DNA of 64,000 bases from Marinobacter lipolyticus. Lineage in GTDB: Bacteria > Pseudomonadota > Gammaproteobacteria > Pseudomonadales > Oleiphilaceae. Position numbers and translations under genes: made by a program. Below are positions 17,530-27,402 of this stretch, piece by piece; position 1 is the stretch's first letter, and every line of letters starts with the position of its first letter. The stretch spans positions 1 through 64,000 of the forward strand of contig NZ_QTKT01000014.1 in NCBI RefSeq assembly GCF_018424605.1, written 5' to 3'. Below the pieces are notes generated by a model. That model was not told the DNA's origin, did not search any database, and worked only from the letters and a program-made list of their open reading frames with translations.

Positions 17530-18615
17530 ATGAAGCCAGCAGACACAGATCTGTCCCAATATCGGGTGAAGGGAGAGATTCCGATTCCAACCCTGATCGG
17601 CTGGCTGACTCTGGCCGCCGTGCCCCTGCTTATTCTGTTCGCCTACCGGTCTTCACTGCGGGGCGACCCCCTCACACCCATCCTGCTGCTGGTCTTCGCG
17701 GGGCTATTGGCTGCCAATGGGTTGATCTATCTGCTGACCAGGCACAGCACGCTTCAGCGCCGCGGCTTCATCACCGTCATCACCGTCCTGTTCACTTACC
17801 TGGCCGTGCGAGCAGTCGAGGACGGCTCAGCCATCATCTGGCTGTTTGCCTACCCTCCCATCATTTTCTACATCAGCCAAGCCAGGGTCGGCGTGCTGGC
17901 CTGCTCAGGCGGGCTGGCGGCTGTTGCATTGCTGTTCAGCCCACTTGGCGATCTGGTATTCGATTCTCCCTACAGCACCAGCTTCCGGCTCACCATGCTG
18001 GCGGTTCTGGCATTCGAAATGTCGACCTGTTACGTGCTCGACCAGAGCCGGCGACGCAGCAAACTCAGTTTGCTGAAACTGGCCCGGGAATTCGAGTACG
18101 CCGCCAAACACGATGCGCTGACCGGTCTCGCCAACCGCCGCGAAGTCATGGCGCAACTGGATAGCGAGTACCAACGCTACCTGCGCAACGCGCGGGAGTT
18201 TTCGGTATTACTGATGGATATTGACCTGTTCAAGAGCGTCAACGACAACTACGGCCACCATGTAGGCGATGAAATGATCGTGCTGGTCGCCACCACCCTC
18301 CGGGAGCAATGCCGCAAAGTGGATACCCTGGCTCGCTGGGGCGGCGAGGAGTATCTGGTGCTGCTGCCGGAGACCGGAACGGCCGAGGCCGTGCAGACCG
18401 CCAATCGTATCCGGGAGTCAGTGGGCAGCAAAACCATCAACGCTGAAGAACAGGCCATCGCCGCGACCATCAGTGTTGGCGTCGCCACCATCAGCGGCTC
18501 GGAATCCGTCGACCGCCTTCTGCAACGGGCCGACGAGGCGCTCTATCGCGCCAAAACCCTGGGGCGCAACACCGTTTGCCACGCCGAGAGTTCCGCGGTA
18601 CCAGAGCCCGCCTGA
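17530..18615 (+). CDS. Membrane diguanylate cyclase (GGDEF)
   Basis: A 361-residue protein with about six membrane helices (roughly 23-170) as a putative sensor and a C-terminal GGDEF domain. DALTGLANRR (195-204) starts the domain, the active-site loop is GGEEY at 271-275, and RKVD at 262-265 is an intact inhibitory-site RxxD with the exact five-residue spacing. Tyr in place of the last Phe is a mild deviation; metal- and GTP-binding residues look complete, so cyclase activity is expected. It makes c-di-GMP from two GTP. Start at ATG 17530 with GAGG nine bases upstream; ATG 17515 and GTG 17509 are alternatives. The signal sensed is unknown. Confidence 0.9.
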   Translation: MKPADTDLSQYRVKGEIPIPTLIGWLTLAAVPLLILFAYRSSLRGDPLTPILLLVFAGLLAANGLIYLLTRHSTLQRRGFITVITVLFTYLAVRAVEDGSAIIWLFAYPPIIFYISQARVGVLACSGGLAAVALLFSPLGDLVFDSPYSTSFRLTMLAVLAFEMSTCYVLDQSRRRSKLSLLKLAREFEYAAKHDALTGLANRREVMAQLDSEYQRYLRNAREFSVLLMDIDLFKSVNDNYGHHVGDEMIVLVATTLREQCRKVDTLARWGGEEYLVLLPETGTAEAVQTANRIRESVGSKTINAEEQAIAATISVGVATISGSESVDRLLQRADEALYRAKTLGRNTVCHAESSAVPEPA

Positions 18616-18619
18616 GAGG

Positions 18620-19258
18620 CTACCAGCCGGAGCGGTATTCCACCTGCTCGTGACCGAGCCCGGCTACCAGCTCTTCCGCCAACCTGGCGGACAGCCCGGT
18701 CACCGTCGCGGCCGGCGAGAAATCACTCACCTGACACATGGGCATGCCAGCGAATCCGCAGGGATTGATCCGTCTAAACGGCTCCATATCCATGGCGACA
18801 TTCAGCGCCAGACCGTGAAAGGAACAGCCCCGGCGAACCCGCAACCCCAGAGATGCAATCTTGGCGCCGTTCACATAAACCCCCGGGGCATCCGGGCGGG
18901 GTGCTGCCGTGATGCCCTGCTCCGCCAGCAACCTGACGATAGCCTGCTCGATCACATCCACCAGCGTGCGCACGCCGAACTTCAGACGCGTCAGATCAAT
19001 CAGCAGGTAAATCACGAGCTGCCCGGGGCCGTGGTAGGTCACCTGACCACCACGGTCCACCTGAATCACCGGGATATCGCCGGGTGCAAGAATGTGTTCC
19101 GCTTTGCCAGCCTGCCCCTGGGTGTACACCCGGGGATGCTCCAGGCACCAGAGTTCGTCCGCAACGGCGGCGTCGCGGCCCGCCGTGAAGGACTTCATGG
19201 CCTCCCAGGTCTCCAGGTAGGGCTGAACTCCCAGTGAACGGACAATCAATTGCGGCAT
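18620..19258 (-). CDS. lipB: Octanoyltransferase LipB
   Basis: A 212-residue enzyme that transfers octanoyl from acyl carrier protein to lipoyl-domain proteins, the first step of protein lipoylation. The family motif [14 protein letters not shown] is at 69-82, the catalytic Lys133 lies in NGAKIASLG and the acyl-accepting Cys167 in INPCGFAG, nearly the same numbering as E. coli (Lys135, Cys169). It is the last gene of the long minus-strand envelope operon, four bases after ybeD, the same ybeD-lipB order as in enterobacteria. Confidence 0.97.
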   Translation of the reverse strand: MPQLIVRSLGVQPYLETWEAMKSFTAGRDAAVADELWCLEHPRVYTQGQAGKAEHILAPGDIPVIQVDRGGQVTYHGPGQLVIYLLIDLTRLKFGVRTLVDVIEQAIVRLLAEQGITAAPRPDAPGVYVNGAKIASLGLRVRRGCSFHGLALNVAMDMEPFRRINPCGFAGMPMCQVSDFSPAATVTGLSARLAEELVAGLGHEQVEYRSGW

Positions 19259-19262
19259 CGGA

Positions 19263-19532
19263 TCAAAGTACCATGTGAACCCGGCCGCTCGCCTTCAGTT
19301 CCTCGAACAGTGCCTTAAGCTGCGCCTCACCGGTGGCCACGATCTTCAGCTGAACCGATGAAAAACGCCCGCCGCTGCTGCTGTTCACCGAAATATCCGC
19401 TTCCTGGATCCCCGGTGCGTGCTGCTCCACCACCTCCACCACAAACTCGGTGAAATCGGGTGCGGCATTGCCGATGACCTTGATCACATAGTCACAGGGA
19501 AACTCGATTTTTGGTGCTTTCGGCTCACTCAT
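19263..19532 (-). CDS. ybeD: YbeD family protein (DUF493)
   Basis: An 89-residue protein of the DUF493/YbeD family, a small alpha-beta fold resembling ACT-like regulatory domains. [13 protein letters not shown] at the start and the spacing of hydrophobic strands match the family. It sits between dacA and lipB as in E. coli. Biochemical function is not established; the context suggests a link to lipoate or envelope genes but proves nothing. Confidence 0.93.
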   Translation of the reverse strand: MSEPKAPKIEFPCDYVIKVIGNAAPDFTEFVVEVVEQHAPGIQEADISVNSSSGGRFSSVQLKIVATGEAQLKALFEELKASGRVHMVL

Positions 19533-19565
19533 GCCGGCTGACTCCTGAAGCCCATCAGGCCTTGA

Positions 19566-20723
19566 TTAGAACAACTGGATAAAGAACAGTTTGATGGCAT
19601 CCCACAGGCGCTTGAACAGACCGCCCTCAGGCACATCCGTCAGCGCCAGGACCGGCTGATCCACGATCACCTCGTCTCCCAGCTTGACCTGCACCCGGCC
19701 CAGCTCATCCCCGACCTTGATGGGTGCCTTGATCACCGAATCCAGATCCACTGTGGATTCCAGCGAATCGCGGGAGCCACGGGGAATGGTGACGTTGACA
19801 TCGCGGGTCACCCCGACCGACAGTTGGTCGTCACGACCACCCCAGATCCTTGCCTCGATCAATTCCTGGCCGGCACTGAACAGCGTTTCACTCTGATAGT
19901 AACGGAAGCCGTAGTTGAGCATTTTCTGGACTTCCTGGGCCCGTGCGCCGGTGCTGTCGGTACCCATAACCACCGCAATCAGGCGGGTGTCGTTGCGCTT
20001 GGCGGAGGCCACCAGACAGTACCCTGCCTCCTCGGTGTGGCCGGTCTTCAGGCCGTCGACGGATTCATCACGCCACAGCAGGCTGTTGCGATTGGGCTGG
20101 CGGATGTTGTTGTAGGTAAAGTGTTTCTCGGCGTACAGCGGGTAGTTTTCCGGGAAATCGTTGATGATCGCTTTGGCCAGCAGCGCCAGATCGTGGGCGG
20201 TTGAGAAATGATCGGGTGCCGGCAGCCCGGTGGCATTCTGGAAGTGGGTATCGTTCATGCCCAGCAGCTGGGCCTGCTGATTCATGATGTCCACAAACGC
20301 GCCTTCGCTGCCGGCAATGAATTCCGCCAGCGCCACGGAAGCGTCGTTACCGGACTGGATGATGACACCTTTGAGAAGATCTTCCACGGATACCTGGGTG
20401 CCTTCCTGAACAAAGGTCCGCGAGCCCTCGGTGCGCCAGGCATTGACACTGATGGGCACCATGTCGGACATCGAAATCCGCCCTTCATCCAGCTCGCGCT
20501 CAACGATGTAGGCCGTCATCATCTTGGTCAGGCTGGCCGGCGGCAGGCGCTCGTTGCTGTTCTCGTCCATCAGGATCTGCCCGCTCAGCGGATCCATGAG
20601 AATGTAGGAACTGCCCGCCACCTGGGGTGGCAAGGGTATCAGCACCGTCTGGGCAACGGTCTGGGCAGCAGGCAGCAAGACCAGGAGCAGAACTGCAGTG
20701 AGTACGCGGAAAACAGAATTCAT
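19566..20723 (-). CDS. dacA: D-Ala-D-Ala carboxypeptidase DacA (PBP5/6 class)
   Basis: A serine DD-carboxypeptidase of 385 residues from the chosen start, trimming peptidoglycan pentapeptides in the periplasm. MNSVFRVLTAVLLLVLLPAA is a Sec signal peptide. Penicillin-binding motifs are intact: SLTK (Ser64 and Lys67), SGN (124-126), and KTG (226-228) followed by the usual omega-loop-like segment. A C-terminal beta domain ends in the amphipathic membrane anchor LFKRLWDAIKLFFIQLF. ATG 20723 has GGA nine bases upstream; ATGs at 20729 and 20741 are possible. It lies between rlpA and ybeD in the operon. Confidence 0.95.
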   Translation of the reverse strand: MNSVFRVLTAVLLLVLLPAAQTVAQTVLIPLPPQVAGSSYILMDPLSGQILMDENSNERLPPASLTKMMTAYIVERELDEGRISMSDMVPISVNAWRTEGSRTFVQEGTQVSVEDLLKGVIIQSGNDASVALAEFIAGSEGAFVDIMNQQAQLLGMNDTHFQNATGLPAPDHFSTAHDLALLAKAIINDFPENYPLYAEKHFTYNNIRQPNRNSLLWRDESVDGLKTGHTEEAGYCLVASAKRNDTRLIAVVMGTDSTGARAQEVQKMLNYGFRYYQSETLFSAGQELIEARIWGGRDDQLSVGVTRDVNVTIPRGSRDSLESTVDLDSVIKAPIKVGDELGRVQVKLGDEVIVDQPVLALTDVPEGGLFKRLWDAIKLFFIQLF

Positions 20724-20766
20724 CGCCATGGGTCCAATCATTCGTCGTTAAGGGTGTGTGTACTTA

Positions 20767-21663
20767 TTAGTGAGAATCGGTCAGCAGTATGGTCTGGCCG
20801 AATCCCCGGTTTTCAAGCCTCGTCTGGGCTTTTCGTGCATCATCCGGATTGCTGAAGGGGCCAACCTGAACCCGGTGAAAACGTCCGGACGCCGTTTCCA
20901 CTTCGCGGACGCGCAACGGATCGGCAACCGCATCGCGGGCCCTGCCCATCAGGGTTTCTGCCGGACTGCGGCTGCTGAACGAGCCGAGTTGCACGAAAAG
21001 CGCCGACTCTCCGCTGCCCACCGCGGGCTGCGCGGCAACCCGTTCCACCGGCACCGGGGCGGCGCTGCCGGGATATGGCCGGCCGGCGAGCGACATGGTG
21101 CCGTCTTTCGCCACCGTGATGGCCGCCACTTCCACCCGTGCCGTTCCCCGGCTCTGATAGCCCAGCTTCTTGGCCGCGGCGTAGGACAGGTCGATCAGCC
21201 GGTCACCGTGAAACGGCCCCCGGTCGTTGACACGGACCACCACCGAACGGCCATTGTCCAGATTGGTCACCCGCGCGTAGCTGGGAATCCTCAGGCTTTT
21301 GTGGGCGGCGGTCATGGCGTACATATCAAACACCTCGCCATTGGAGGTTTTGTGACCGTGGAACTTTTCCCCGTACCAGCTGGCGGTGCCTCGCTCAACG
21401 TAGCCATCGTTACTGCCGAGGACCGAGTACTGTTTTCCCCAGACTTTATAGGACGACATGTTGCCGGCTGAGCGGGGCGCCTCATAGCGGGGCTTGGCAT
21501 CCACCAGACCTGACGCGTCAAAATTGCCGTCGGGCGCCCGGTCCTGGGACAGGGTGTACCGCGACGAATGATCGCTTTCAGGAGCCGGTGAAGAGGCACA
21601 GCCTGACACCACGAGGACGGAGACCGCCATCAGCAGCAGCGTTGCGGGAAACTTGATTACCAC
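20767..21663 (-). CDS. rlpA: Septal lytic transglycosylase RlpA, lipoprotein with SPOR domain
   Basis: A 298-residue outer-membrane lipoprotein (lipobox VVSGC, Cys22). The middle holds the double-psi beta-barrel with GTASWYGEKFHGHKTSNGE, where the catalytic Asp/Glu and His cluster of RlpA falls, and RVNDRGPF. The C-terminal 75 residues form a SPOR domain (FVQLGSFSSR ... HRVQVGPF), which binds denuded glycan strands at the septum. RlpA cleaves such strands during daughter-cell separation. The start is GTG at 21663, three bases after the mltB stop, so coupling is likely. Confidence 0.95.
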   Translation of the reverse strand: MVIKFPATLLLMAVSVLVVSGCASSPAPESDHSSRYTLSQDRAPDGNFDASGLVDAKPRYEAPRSAGNMSSYKVWGKQYSVLGSNDGYVERGTASWYGEKFHGHKTSNGEVFDMYAMTAAHKSLRIPSYARVTNLDNGRSVVVRVNDRGPFHGDRLIDLSYAAAKKLGYQSRGTARVEVAAITVAKDGTMSLAGRPYPGSAAPVPVERVAAQPAVGSGESALFVQLGSFSSRSPAETLMGRARDAVADPLRVREVETASGRFHRVQVGPFSNPDDARKAQTRLENRGFGQTILLTDSH

Positions 21664-21666
21664 CGG

Positions 21667-22716
21667 TCAGGATTCCTCTGTGTTTTTGGTTGTCTCGTTC
21701 GCGTCGGCAAGCCCTCGGGCAAGCTCCCCCGCCAGCTCCAGCACCGCCATGGCATACAGATGACTGTGATTGTAGCGGGTTATGACGTAAAAGTTGTGGT
21801 ACGTCAGCCAGAGTTCCGGGCCATCGGCGCCTTCAAGGCGAATGGCCCTGGCGGCAGAATGGTCTTTCACCGCCAGCTCCGGCTCCAGCCCCGCCTTGCG
21901 GTAGTCACTGACCGTCAGCTTTGGTTTCAGTTCCCTGGTCAGCAGCGGTGAGTCCATGGCGAGGCGGTCTTCGACCGGTTCGGCAACCGGCCCGCCCTCG
22001 CGCCAGTGGTGGGCGCTGAAATAGTTGGCAACGCTGCCAATGGCGTCTACCGGATTGCTCAGCAGGTCCGCGACGCCGTCACCGTCGAAATCGATGGCGT
22101 AGTGACGGTAGCTGCTGGAAATAAACTGGCCGTAGCCCATGGCCCCGGCGTACGAGCCCTTCACCTGCAACGGGTCAAACCGCTGCTCGCGGGTCATCAG
22201 CAGGTACTGGACCAGTTCACTGCGAAAAAAACGGCTGCGAGGCGGATAATCGAAGGCCAGCGTGGCCAATGCGTCCAGCACCCGGTAGTTTCCCAGGTAG
22301 TTGCCGTACCAGGTTTCCACACCAATAATCCCCGCGATGATAGGCGCGGGTACGCCAAACTCAGCCTCTGCACGGGCAAAGGCGTCTTTGTGCGTCTGCA
22401 GGAACGCCACGCCCTGTTCGATGCGCGCGGGTTTAATAAAAATCCGACGGTATTCGCCCCAGGTCAGAGTCCGCTCCGCCGGTCGGCTGATCGACTCCAG
22501 GATCTTGTCGACGCGAGTGGCCTCCGCCAGCAGTGCTTCGACCCGGTCACCGTCGAAACCATATTTCGCGACCATCTCATCAATCAGTGCACGACCCTCG
22601 GCCGTCGCGGCGTAACCTTTGGCCTGGGCAAACGAAACGGGGGAGATGGAAAGGATCGTGACCAGAAAAACCCGGCAAACAGAGCGGCAAAAATCCGAAA
22701 TACCTACAGCTGTCAT
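21667..22716 (-). CDS. mltB: Lytic murein transglycosylase B
   Basis: A 349-residue periplasmic lytic transglycosylase that cleaves MurNAc-GlcNAc bonds to give 1,6-anhydro ends. A signal peptide spans about 1-30 with cleavage near SFAQA; there is no lipobox, so it would be soluble rather than lipid-anchored like E. coli MltB. Catalytic Glu134 is in GIIGVETWYG, and the family motif GAMGYGQFISSSY follows, with a DFDGDGVAD calcium-loop-like segment. It lies between rodA and rlpA. ATG 22716 is preceded by AGGTAAG. Confidence 0.95.
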   Translation of the reverse strand: MTAVGISDFCRSVCRVFLVTILSISPVSFAQAKGYAATAEGRALIDEMVAKYGFDGDRVEALLAEATRVDKILESISRPAERTLTWGEYRRIFIKPARIEQGVAFLQTHKDAFARAEAEFGVPAPIIAGIIGVETWYGNYLGNYRVLDALATLAFDYPPRSRFFRSELVQYLLMTREQRFDPLQVKGSYAGAMGYGQFISSSYRHYAIDFDGDGVADLLSNPVDAIGSVANYFSAHHWREGGPVAEPVEDRLAMDSPLLTRELKPKLTVSDYRKAGLEPELAVKDHSAARAIRLEGADGPELWLTYHNFYVITRYNHSHLYAMAVLELAGELARGLADANETTKNTEES

Positions 22717-22811
22717 GACTTACCTGTGAAGTGATGGCCCATCGGTGAGTTCTGCTCGGCGGCTACATTACCACGGAGCACGAGTGGCGAACCATTACCC
22801 ACCGTCCATGG

Positions 22812-23951
22812 TCAGGCGCTGATCATGCGCCGGTGAGTATGAATGGACATCAGCACACCAAAGGCCGCCATCAGCGTTACCCCCGACGTGCCGCCATAGC
22901 TGACCAGTGGCAGGGGCACGCCGACCACCGGCAGCAGCCCGCTCACCATGCCAACATTCACGAAAATGTAGATGAAGAAGGTCATCGTCAACGCGCCGGC
23001 GAGCAACCGGCTGAAGGAATCCTGGGCCGTGGCCGAAATATAGAAACAGCGCAGAATGATCAGCAGATAGAGGGTCATCAGCGCCAGGATGCCGATAAAC
23101 CCGAACTCCTCGGCCAGCACCGCAACAATGAAGTCGGTATGGCTTTCCGGCAGGAATTCGAGGTGGGACTGGGTGCCCTGCAACCAGCCCTTGCCATCCA
23201 CGCCGCCGGACCCGATGGCGGTCTTCGACTGGATAATGTTCCAGCCAGCGCCCAGCGGATCACTTTGCGGGTCCAGCAGGGTCAGCACACGCTGTTTCTG
23301 GTAGTCCCGCATCACGAAGAACCACATCAACGGCGCCGCCACCGACACCATGGCAACGAACGCGCCAATCAAACGCCAGCTCATGCCGGCAAAAAAGACC
23401 ACAAACAGGCCGGCCGACCCCACCAACAGCGAGGTACCCAGGTCAGGTTGGAGGATGACCATCGCCATGGGTGCCAGCACAATAACCAGTGCCACGGCCA
23501 CCCGCGACAGTCTTGGCGGCAGGAAATGCCGGGACAGATACCAGGCGGTCATGATGGGTACCACCAGCTTCATCAGCTCGGATGGCTGGAACCGCGGCAG
23601 CCCGGGCAACGCCAGCCAACGCTGGGCCCCCTTGGCGCCTACGCCCACCAGCAGTACCGCCAGCAGGCTGGCAATACCCGCCACGTACAACCACGGCGCC
23701 CAGCGCCGGAACACCGCCGGGTCGAGTTGCGCAAACACCAGCATCACCACCAGGGCCACCGCCATACGGATACCCTGGGCCTTGACCACTTCGATATTGC
23801 GGTCCGCACCGCTATACAACACCACCAGGCCACCGCCGATCAGCAGTAACAGCAGCACCAGCAGTATCGGATCGATGTGAAAGGCAGACCAGCGGTTGCG
23901 GGGTGCGGTCAATGGCTGATGGGCCGACTGCCCGAGCGACTTACCCAGCAT
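22812..23951 (-). CDS. rodA: Peptidoglycan glycosyltransferase RodA (SEDS)
   Basis: A 379-residue SEDS-family membrane protein with about ten helices that polymerises lipid II in the elongasome with PBP2. Recognisable family segments are GAKGAQRWLALPGLPRFQPS, LLVGSAGLFVVFFAG, the large periplasmic loop with LEFLPESHTDFI, and VPLPLVSYGGTSGV near the end. The catalytic Asp of SEDS proteins should lie in the FLPESHTDFI loop. The start codon shares one base with the mrdA stop (TGATG), a classic coupling. Confidence 0.97.
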   Translation of the reverse strand: MLGKSLGQSAHQPLTAPRNRWSAFHIDPILLVLLLLLIGGGLVVLYSGADRNIEVVKAQGIRMAVALVVMLVFAQLDPAVFRRWAPWLYVAGIASLLAVLLVGVGAKGAQRWLALPGLPRFQPSELMKLVVPIMTAWYLSRHFLPPRLSRVAVALVIVLAPMAMVILQPDLGTSLLVGSAGLFVVFFAGMSWRLIGAFVAMVSVAAPLMWFFVMRDYQKQRVLTLLDPQSDPLGAGWNIIQSKTAIGSGGVDGKGWLQGTQSHLEFLPESHTDFIVAVLAEEFGFIGILALMTLYLLIILRCFYISATAQDSFSRLLAGALTMTFFIYIFVNVGMVSGLLPVVGVPLPLVSYGGTSGVTLMAAFGVLMSIHTHRRMISA

Positions 23952-25843
23952 CAGTTCGCGCCCCCGTTGGCAGCACCGGAGACCAGGGGTTCGCCCGCGT
24001 CGGGAAAGCCGAGCAGCCAGGCATCGAACATGGCCCTTGCCACCGGCGCGGCGGTGCCACTGCCACTGCCACCATTTTCGACAATGACGGAAACGGCAAT
24101 CTGCGGATCGTCCACCGGCGCGAATCCGACGAACAGGGCATGATCCCGCAGCCGCTCGCGAATTTCTTCCTCATCGTATTCCTCGTCTTCGGCCAGGCTG
24201 AACACTTGGGCGGTGCCGGTTTTCCCCGCCATCCGGTAGGGAGCCCCACTCGCCGCACGACGCGCCGTTCCTCTGGTGCCGTGCATGACCTCTGCCATGG
24301 CATCGACCACGAACTCCCAGTCATCGGGATTCTTCAGAATCAATGGATCGTGATCCGGCGGCGGCAGGAATTCTTCAGCCGACCGATCGCCTTTGATGGA
24401 CCTGAGCAGGCGCGGCTCCACCCATCGCCCGCGGTTGGCTAGCAACGACGTGGCGGTGGCCAGTTGCAGGGGGGTTGCCAGCATGAAGCCCTGACCAATC
24501 CCCATGTTGACCGAGTCGCCGGGGTACCAGGGCTCGTTGCGCACGGCACGCTTCCAGTCCCTCGAGGGCAGCAGTCCGCTGAGTGCCCCAGACACATCCA
24601 GCGTCGCGTCCTCACCGAAGCCGAACTGGGCCAGATAGTCATACATGGTGTCGACACCCATTTCGACAGCGATCTCGTAAAAATAGATGTCACAGGATTC
24701 GGCCACCGCGTCGGTCAGGTCCACCCAACCGTGCCCGCTGCGCTTCCAGTCACGGTAGCGCCGGCCACCGGATTGCAGTTGAAAGAAGCCGGGATCCCAG
24801 ATGGTTCTGTCACGCGTGGTGACACCGCTATCGAGCGCGGCCACCGCCAGCATCGGCTTGAGGGTTGAACCGGGCGGGTACTGACCGCGCAGAGCCCGGT
24901 TGAACAGTGGCTTGTCGACGTCCTGGCTGAGTTCACGATAGTTGTCCACGCTGATGCCGGTGACAAACTGATTGGCGTCAAAGCCGGGCACGCTGGCAAG
25001 CGCGAGTAGCCCGCCGGTTTTCGGCTCCACCGCCACGATTGCGCCACGCCGCCCGTCCAGCAGTTGGTGGGCGAGACGCTGCAGCCGAAGATCCAGATGC
25101 AACACAATGTCTTCCCCCGGCACCGGGTTCTGACGTTCCAACACTCTCAGGGTGCGCCCCCGGGCGTTGGTTTCCACGTGCTGGTAGCCGACCTGACCGT
25201 GCAACAGCGCCTCGTAGAAGCGTTCAATGCCCGACTTGCCGATGTAGTTGGTGCCGGCGTAGTTGACCGGATCGATCCGCTGCAGTTCTTCGCGATTGAT
25301 CCGACCGACAAATCCCAGGGCATGGGCGGTCAGCTCACTGTGCGGATAATACCGAACCAGTTCAGCAGAAACCTCCACCCCCGGCAATTCGTGGCGCTGG
25401 ACCGCGAGGCTGGCAATTTCCTGTTCGTTGAGATCGTAGCGCAGGGGTAACGGCTGGAAAGGACGTCGGGGCTCTCGCAACCGGCGCTGAAAACGTTCCA
25501 TGTCATCCTCCGAAATCGCGAGGATGGATGACAGCCTGCTGAGGGTTTCTTCCATGCCGTCGACACGTTCGGGCACCACTGTGACGCCGAATACCGGGCG
25601 GTTCTCGGCAAGCAGTTCATTGTTGCGGTCGTAGACCAGCCCGCGGGGCGGCGCTACCGATTGCACCTGTACCCGGTTCTTGTCGGAGAGTGTGGTGTAG
25701 ATGTCATGCTCGACGATCTGCAGCTGATACATGCGCGCCACCAGAATGCCCAGCATCACCAGCACAACGCCCAGCATCACCATCGTGCGCCGCTGAAAGA
25801 GGCGGCGTTCGGCGGCGACGTCTTTGAACTCTCCCCAGGGCAT
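23951..25843 (-). CDS. mrdA: Penicillin-binding protein 2 (elongasome transpeptidase)
   Basis: A 630-residue class B PBP. One N-terminal membrane helix (MVMLGVVLVMLGILVARMY) anchors it; the pedestal domain includes APPRGLVYDRN; transpeptidase motifs are STLK (Ser326-Lys329), SCD (383-385, the PBP2 form of SxN) and KTG (541-543). It cross-links glycan strands made by RodA during lateral growth. It is followed by rodA with a one-base overlap and preceded by rlmH nine bases away, the conserved gammaproteobacterial order. Confidence 0.97.
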   Translation of the reverse strand: MPWGEFKDVAAERRLFQRRTMVMLGVVLVMLGILVARMYQLQIVEHDIYTTLSDKNRVQVQSVAPPRGLVYDRNNELLAENRPVFGVTVVPERVDGMEETLSRLSSILAISEDDMERFQRRLREPRRPFQPLPLRYDLNEQEIASLAVQRHELPGVEVSAELVRYYPHSELTAHALGFVGRINREELQRIDPVNYAGTNYIGKSGIERFYEALLHGQVGYQHVETNARGRTLRVLERQNPVPGEDIVLHLDLRLQRLAHQLLDGRRGAIVAVEPKTGGLLALASVPGFDANQFVTGISVDNYRELSQDVDKPLFNRALRGQYPPGSTLKPMLAVAALDSGVTTRDRTIWDPGFFQLQSGGRRYRDWKRSGHGWVDLTDAVAESCDIYFYEIAVEMGVDTMYDYLAQFGFGEDATLDVSGALSGLLPSRDWKRAVRNEPWYPGDSVNMGIGQGFMLATPLQLATATSLLANRGRWVEPRLLRSIKGDRSAEEFLPPPDHDPLILKNPDDWEFVVDAMAEVMHGTRGTARRAASGAPYRMAGKTGTAQVFSLAEDEEYDEEEIRERLRDHALFVGFAPVDDPQIAVSVIVENGGSGSGTAAPVARAMFDAWLLGFPDAGEPLVSGAANGGAN

Positions 25844-25851
25844 GATGTGTC

Positions 25852-26322
25852 CTAAGCGCGATGATAGGGATGGTTGCGGGTAATCGTCCAGGCGCGATAG
25901 AGCTGCTCGGCCAGCAGGATTCTTACCAGCGGATGGGGCAGCGTCAGCGGCGAAAGGGACCAGAGCTGGTCAGCCCGCTGGCGGCAGGCATCTGCCAGGC
26001 CATCCGGACCACCAACCAGAAAACTCACGTCGCGACCGTCCTGCTGCCAGAGCTCGAGCTGGCTGGACAGCTTCTCGGTCGACCAGGGCCGCCCACCCAC
26101 TTCCAGCGCAACCACACGATCCCGCGTACCGGCGGCGGCCAGGATTGCGTCGCTCTCTTTCTGCATCAGCCGGGGGATATCCGGATTCTTGCCGCGATGG
26201 GCCATGGGAATTTCTACCAGTTCAAGCGGCAGTTCCGGCGGCATTCGGCGCGCGTAATCGTTATAACCCTGGCTGACCCAGTCGGGCATTTTCTGCCCCA
26301 CACAGATCAGACGTAACCTCAT
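25852..26322 (-). CDS. rlmH: 23S rRNA pseudouridine-1915 N3-methyltransferase RlmH
   Basis: A 156-residue SPOUT methyltransferase, one residue longer than the E. coli protein. It starts [16 protein letters not shown], has the SAM-binding knot motif FLVGGPDGL and the C-terminal signature [14 protein letters not shown] and HPYHR. It methylates pseudouridine 1915 of 23S rRNA in assembled 70S ribosomes. It lies directly after rsfS (two-base gap) in the same operon, the usual arrangement. Confidence 0.97.
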   Translation of the reverse strand: MRLRLICVGQKMPDWVSQGYNDYARRMPPELPLELVEIPMAHRGKNPDIPRLMQKESDAILAAAGTRDRVVALEVGGRPWSTEKLSSQLELWQQDGRDVSFLVGGPDGLADACRQRADQLWSLSPLTLPHPLVRILLAEQLYRAWTITRNHPYHRA

Positions 26323-26324
26323 TT

Positions 26325-26675
26325 TTACTCGCTGCCTGCAACACCCAGATCCGGGGCATCGCGCCAGAGGCGCTCAAGATCGTAAAACTCGCGGGTGGCC
26401 GGCATCATCACGTGCACCACCACGTCGCCAAGATCCACCAGAATCCAGTCGCTGACGTTGCTGCCCTCAACATTGCTGGCGCGAACCCCCTGCTCTTTCG
26501 CCTCGGCGACAACAGACTCCGCCAGGGACTTCACGTGACGGTTGGACGTGCCGGACGCCAGCACCATGTAATCGGTAACGCTGGTACGGTTCCGAACGTC
26601 AATCACACTCACATCCTGTGCTTTAACATCCTCAAGTGCACTTATCACCAGATCTTTCAGTTGCTCAGCCTGCAT
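26325..26675 (-). CDS. rsfS: Ribosomal silencing factor RsfS
   Basis: A 116-residue RsfS/Iojap protein that binds uL14 and blocks subunit joining when nutrients are scarce. Family motifs [37 protein letters not shown] and FYDLERLW are all present. Start at ATG 26675 with AGGGTGA just upstream; the frame is open for 60 more codons, but that extension has non-family composition and is rejected. It is preceded by nadD with a 70-base gap and followed by rlmH. Confidence 0.96.
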   Translation of the reverse strand: MQAEQLKDLVISALEDVKAQDVSVIDVRNRTSVTDYMVLASGTSNRHVKSLAESVVAEAKEQGVRASNVEGSNVSDWILVDLGDVVVHVMMPATREFYDLERLWRDAPDLGVAGSE

Positions 26676-26745
26676 AATCACCCTGTCGGACGGGTGACGG
26701 CATCTGCGGCCACCCGAAAAGTCATATTCAGCTGCGATTGTAGCA

Positions 26746-27396
26746 CTAAAACCCGCCCTCAGGGCACGCGCCGTAGAGCCCGAGACGGCAAATTTCCCGC
26801 CAGACCGGGTCGGGCAGAAGGTAGCGCGGCGATCGACCGTCTGCGATCCGCGCACGGATGCCGGTCGCGGAAATATCCAGCAGGGGCGGATCCAGCACCA
26901 GAAAGCGACCGCAGGGGGCCGCGTGAAGGTCTTGCGGCTCCTCCGCGGCGCGCTCGCGCAACAGCGTTGCCGCGGCGCTCTGCGGGTTCAGCTGAGGCCC
27001 GGGGCGGCGAACCACCACCACATGGGCGAGCTGCGGAATCGCTTCCCACTCACGCCAGCGGTCGAAACCGGCAAAGGCGTCGGTACCGACCACCATGACC
27101 AGCGGCTCGTGCTCACCCAGCTCGGCGCGCAGTTGCCGCAAGGTGTCGGCGGTATAGGATGCGCCCGCCCGCCGCAGTTCGCGGTCGTCAACCGTCAGCC
27201 CGCGCTCGCCGGCGATCGCCAGTTCCAGCAGCCGCAACCGCTGCTCACTGGTCGCGCCGGTCTCACCCCGATGAGGCGGGATGTGGCAGGGCACCAGCGC
27301 CACCTCGTCAACACCGAGCCGGTCCCTGAGCTCGATAGCAAGCCGCAGGTGGCCGTGGTGAACAGGGTCGAAGGTACCGCCGTAGATCACGTGCAT
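26746..27396 (-). CDS. nadD: Nicotinate-nucleotide adenylyltransferase NadD
   Basis: A 216-residue enzyme that adenylates nicotinate mononucleotide to deamido-[20 protein letters not shown] contains the GTFDPxHxGH nucleotide-binding motif, and [13 protein letters not shown] near the C-terminus is the ISxTxIR motif. ATG 27396 lies seven bases after the proA stop; an in-frame TTG at 27402 abuts the stop. No independent ribosome site is clear, so translation is probably coupled to proA. Length is normal. Confidence 0.95.
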   Translation of the reverse strand: MHVIYGGTFDPVHHGHLRLAIELRDRLGVDEVALVPCHIPPHRGETGATSEQRLRLLELAIAGERGLTVDDRELRRAGASYTADTLRQLRAELGEHEPLVMVVGTDAFAGFDRWREWEAIPQLAHVVVVRRPGPQLNPQSAAATLLRERAAEEPQDLHAAPCGRFLVLDPPLLDISATGIRARIADGRSPRYLLPDPVWREICRLGLYGACPEGGF

Positions 27397-27402
27397 GGCC
27401 AA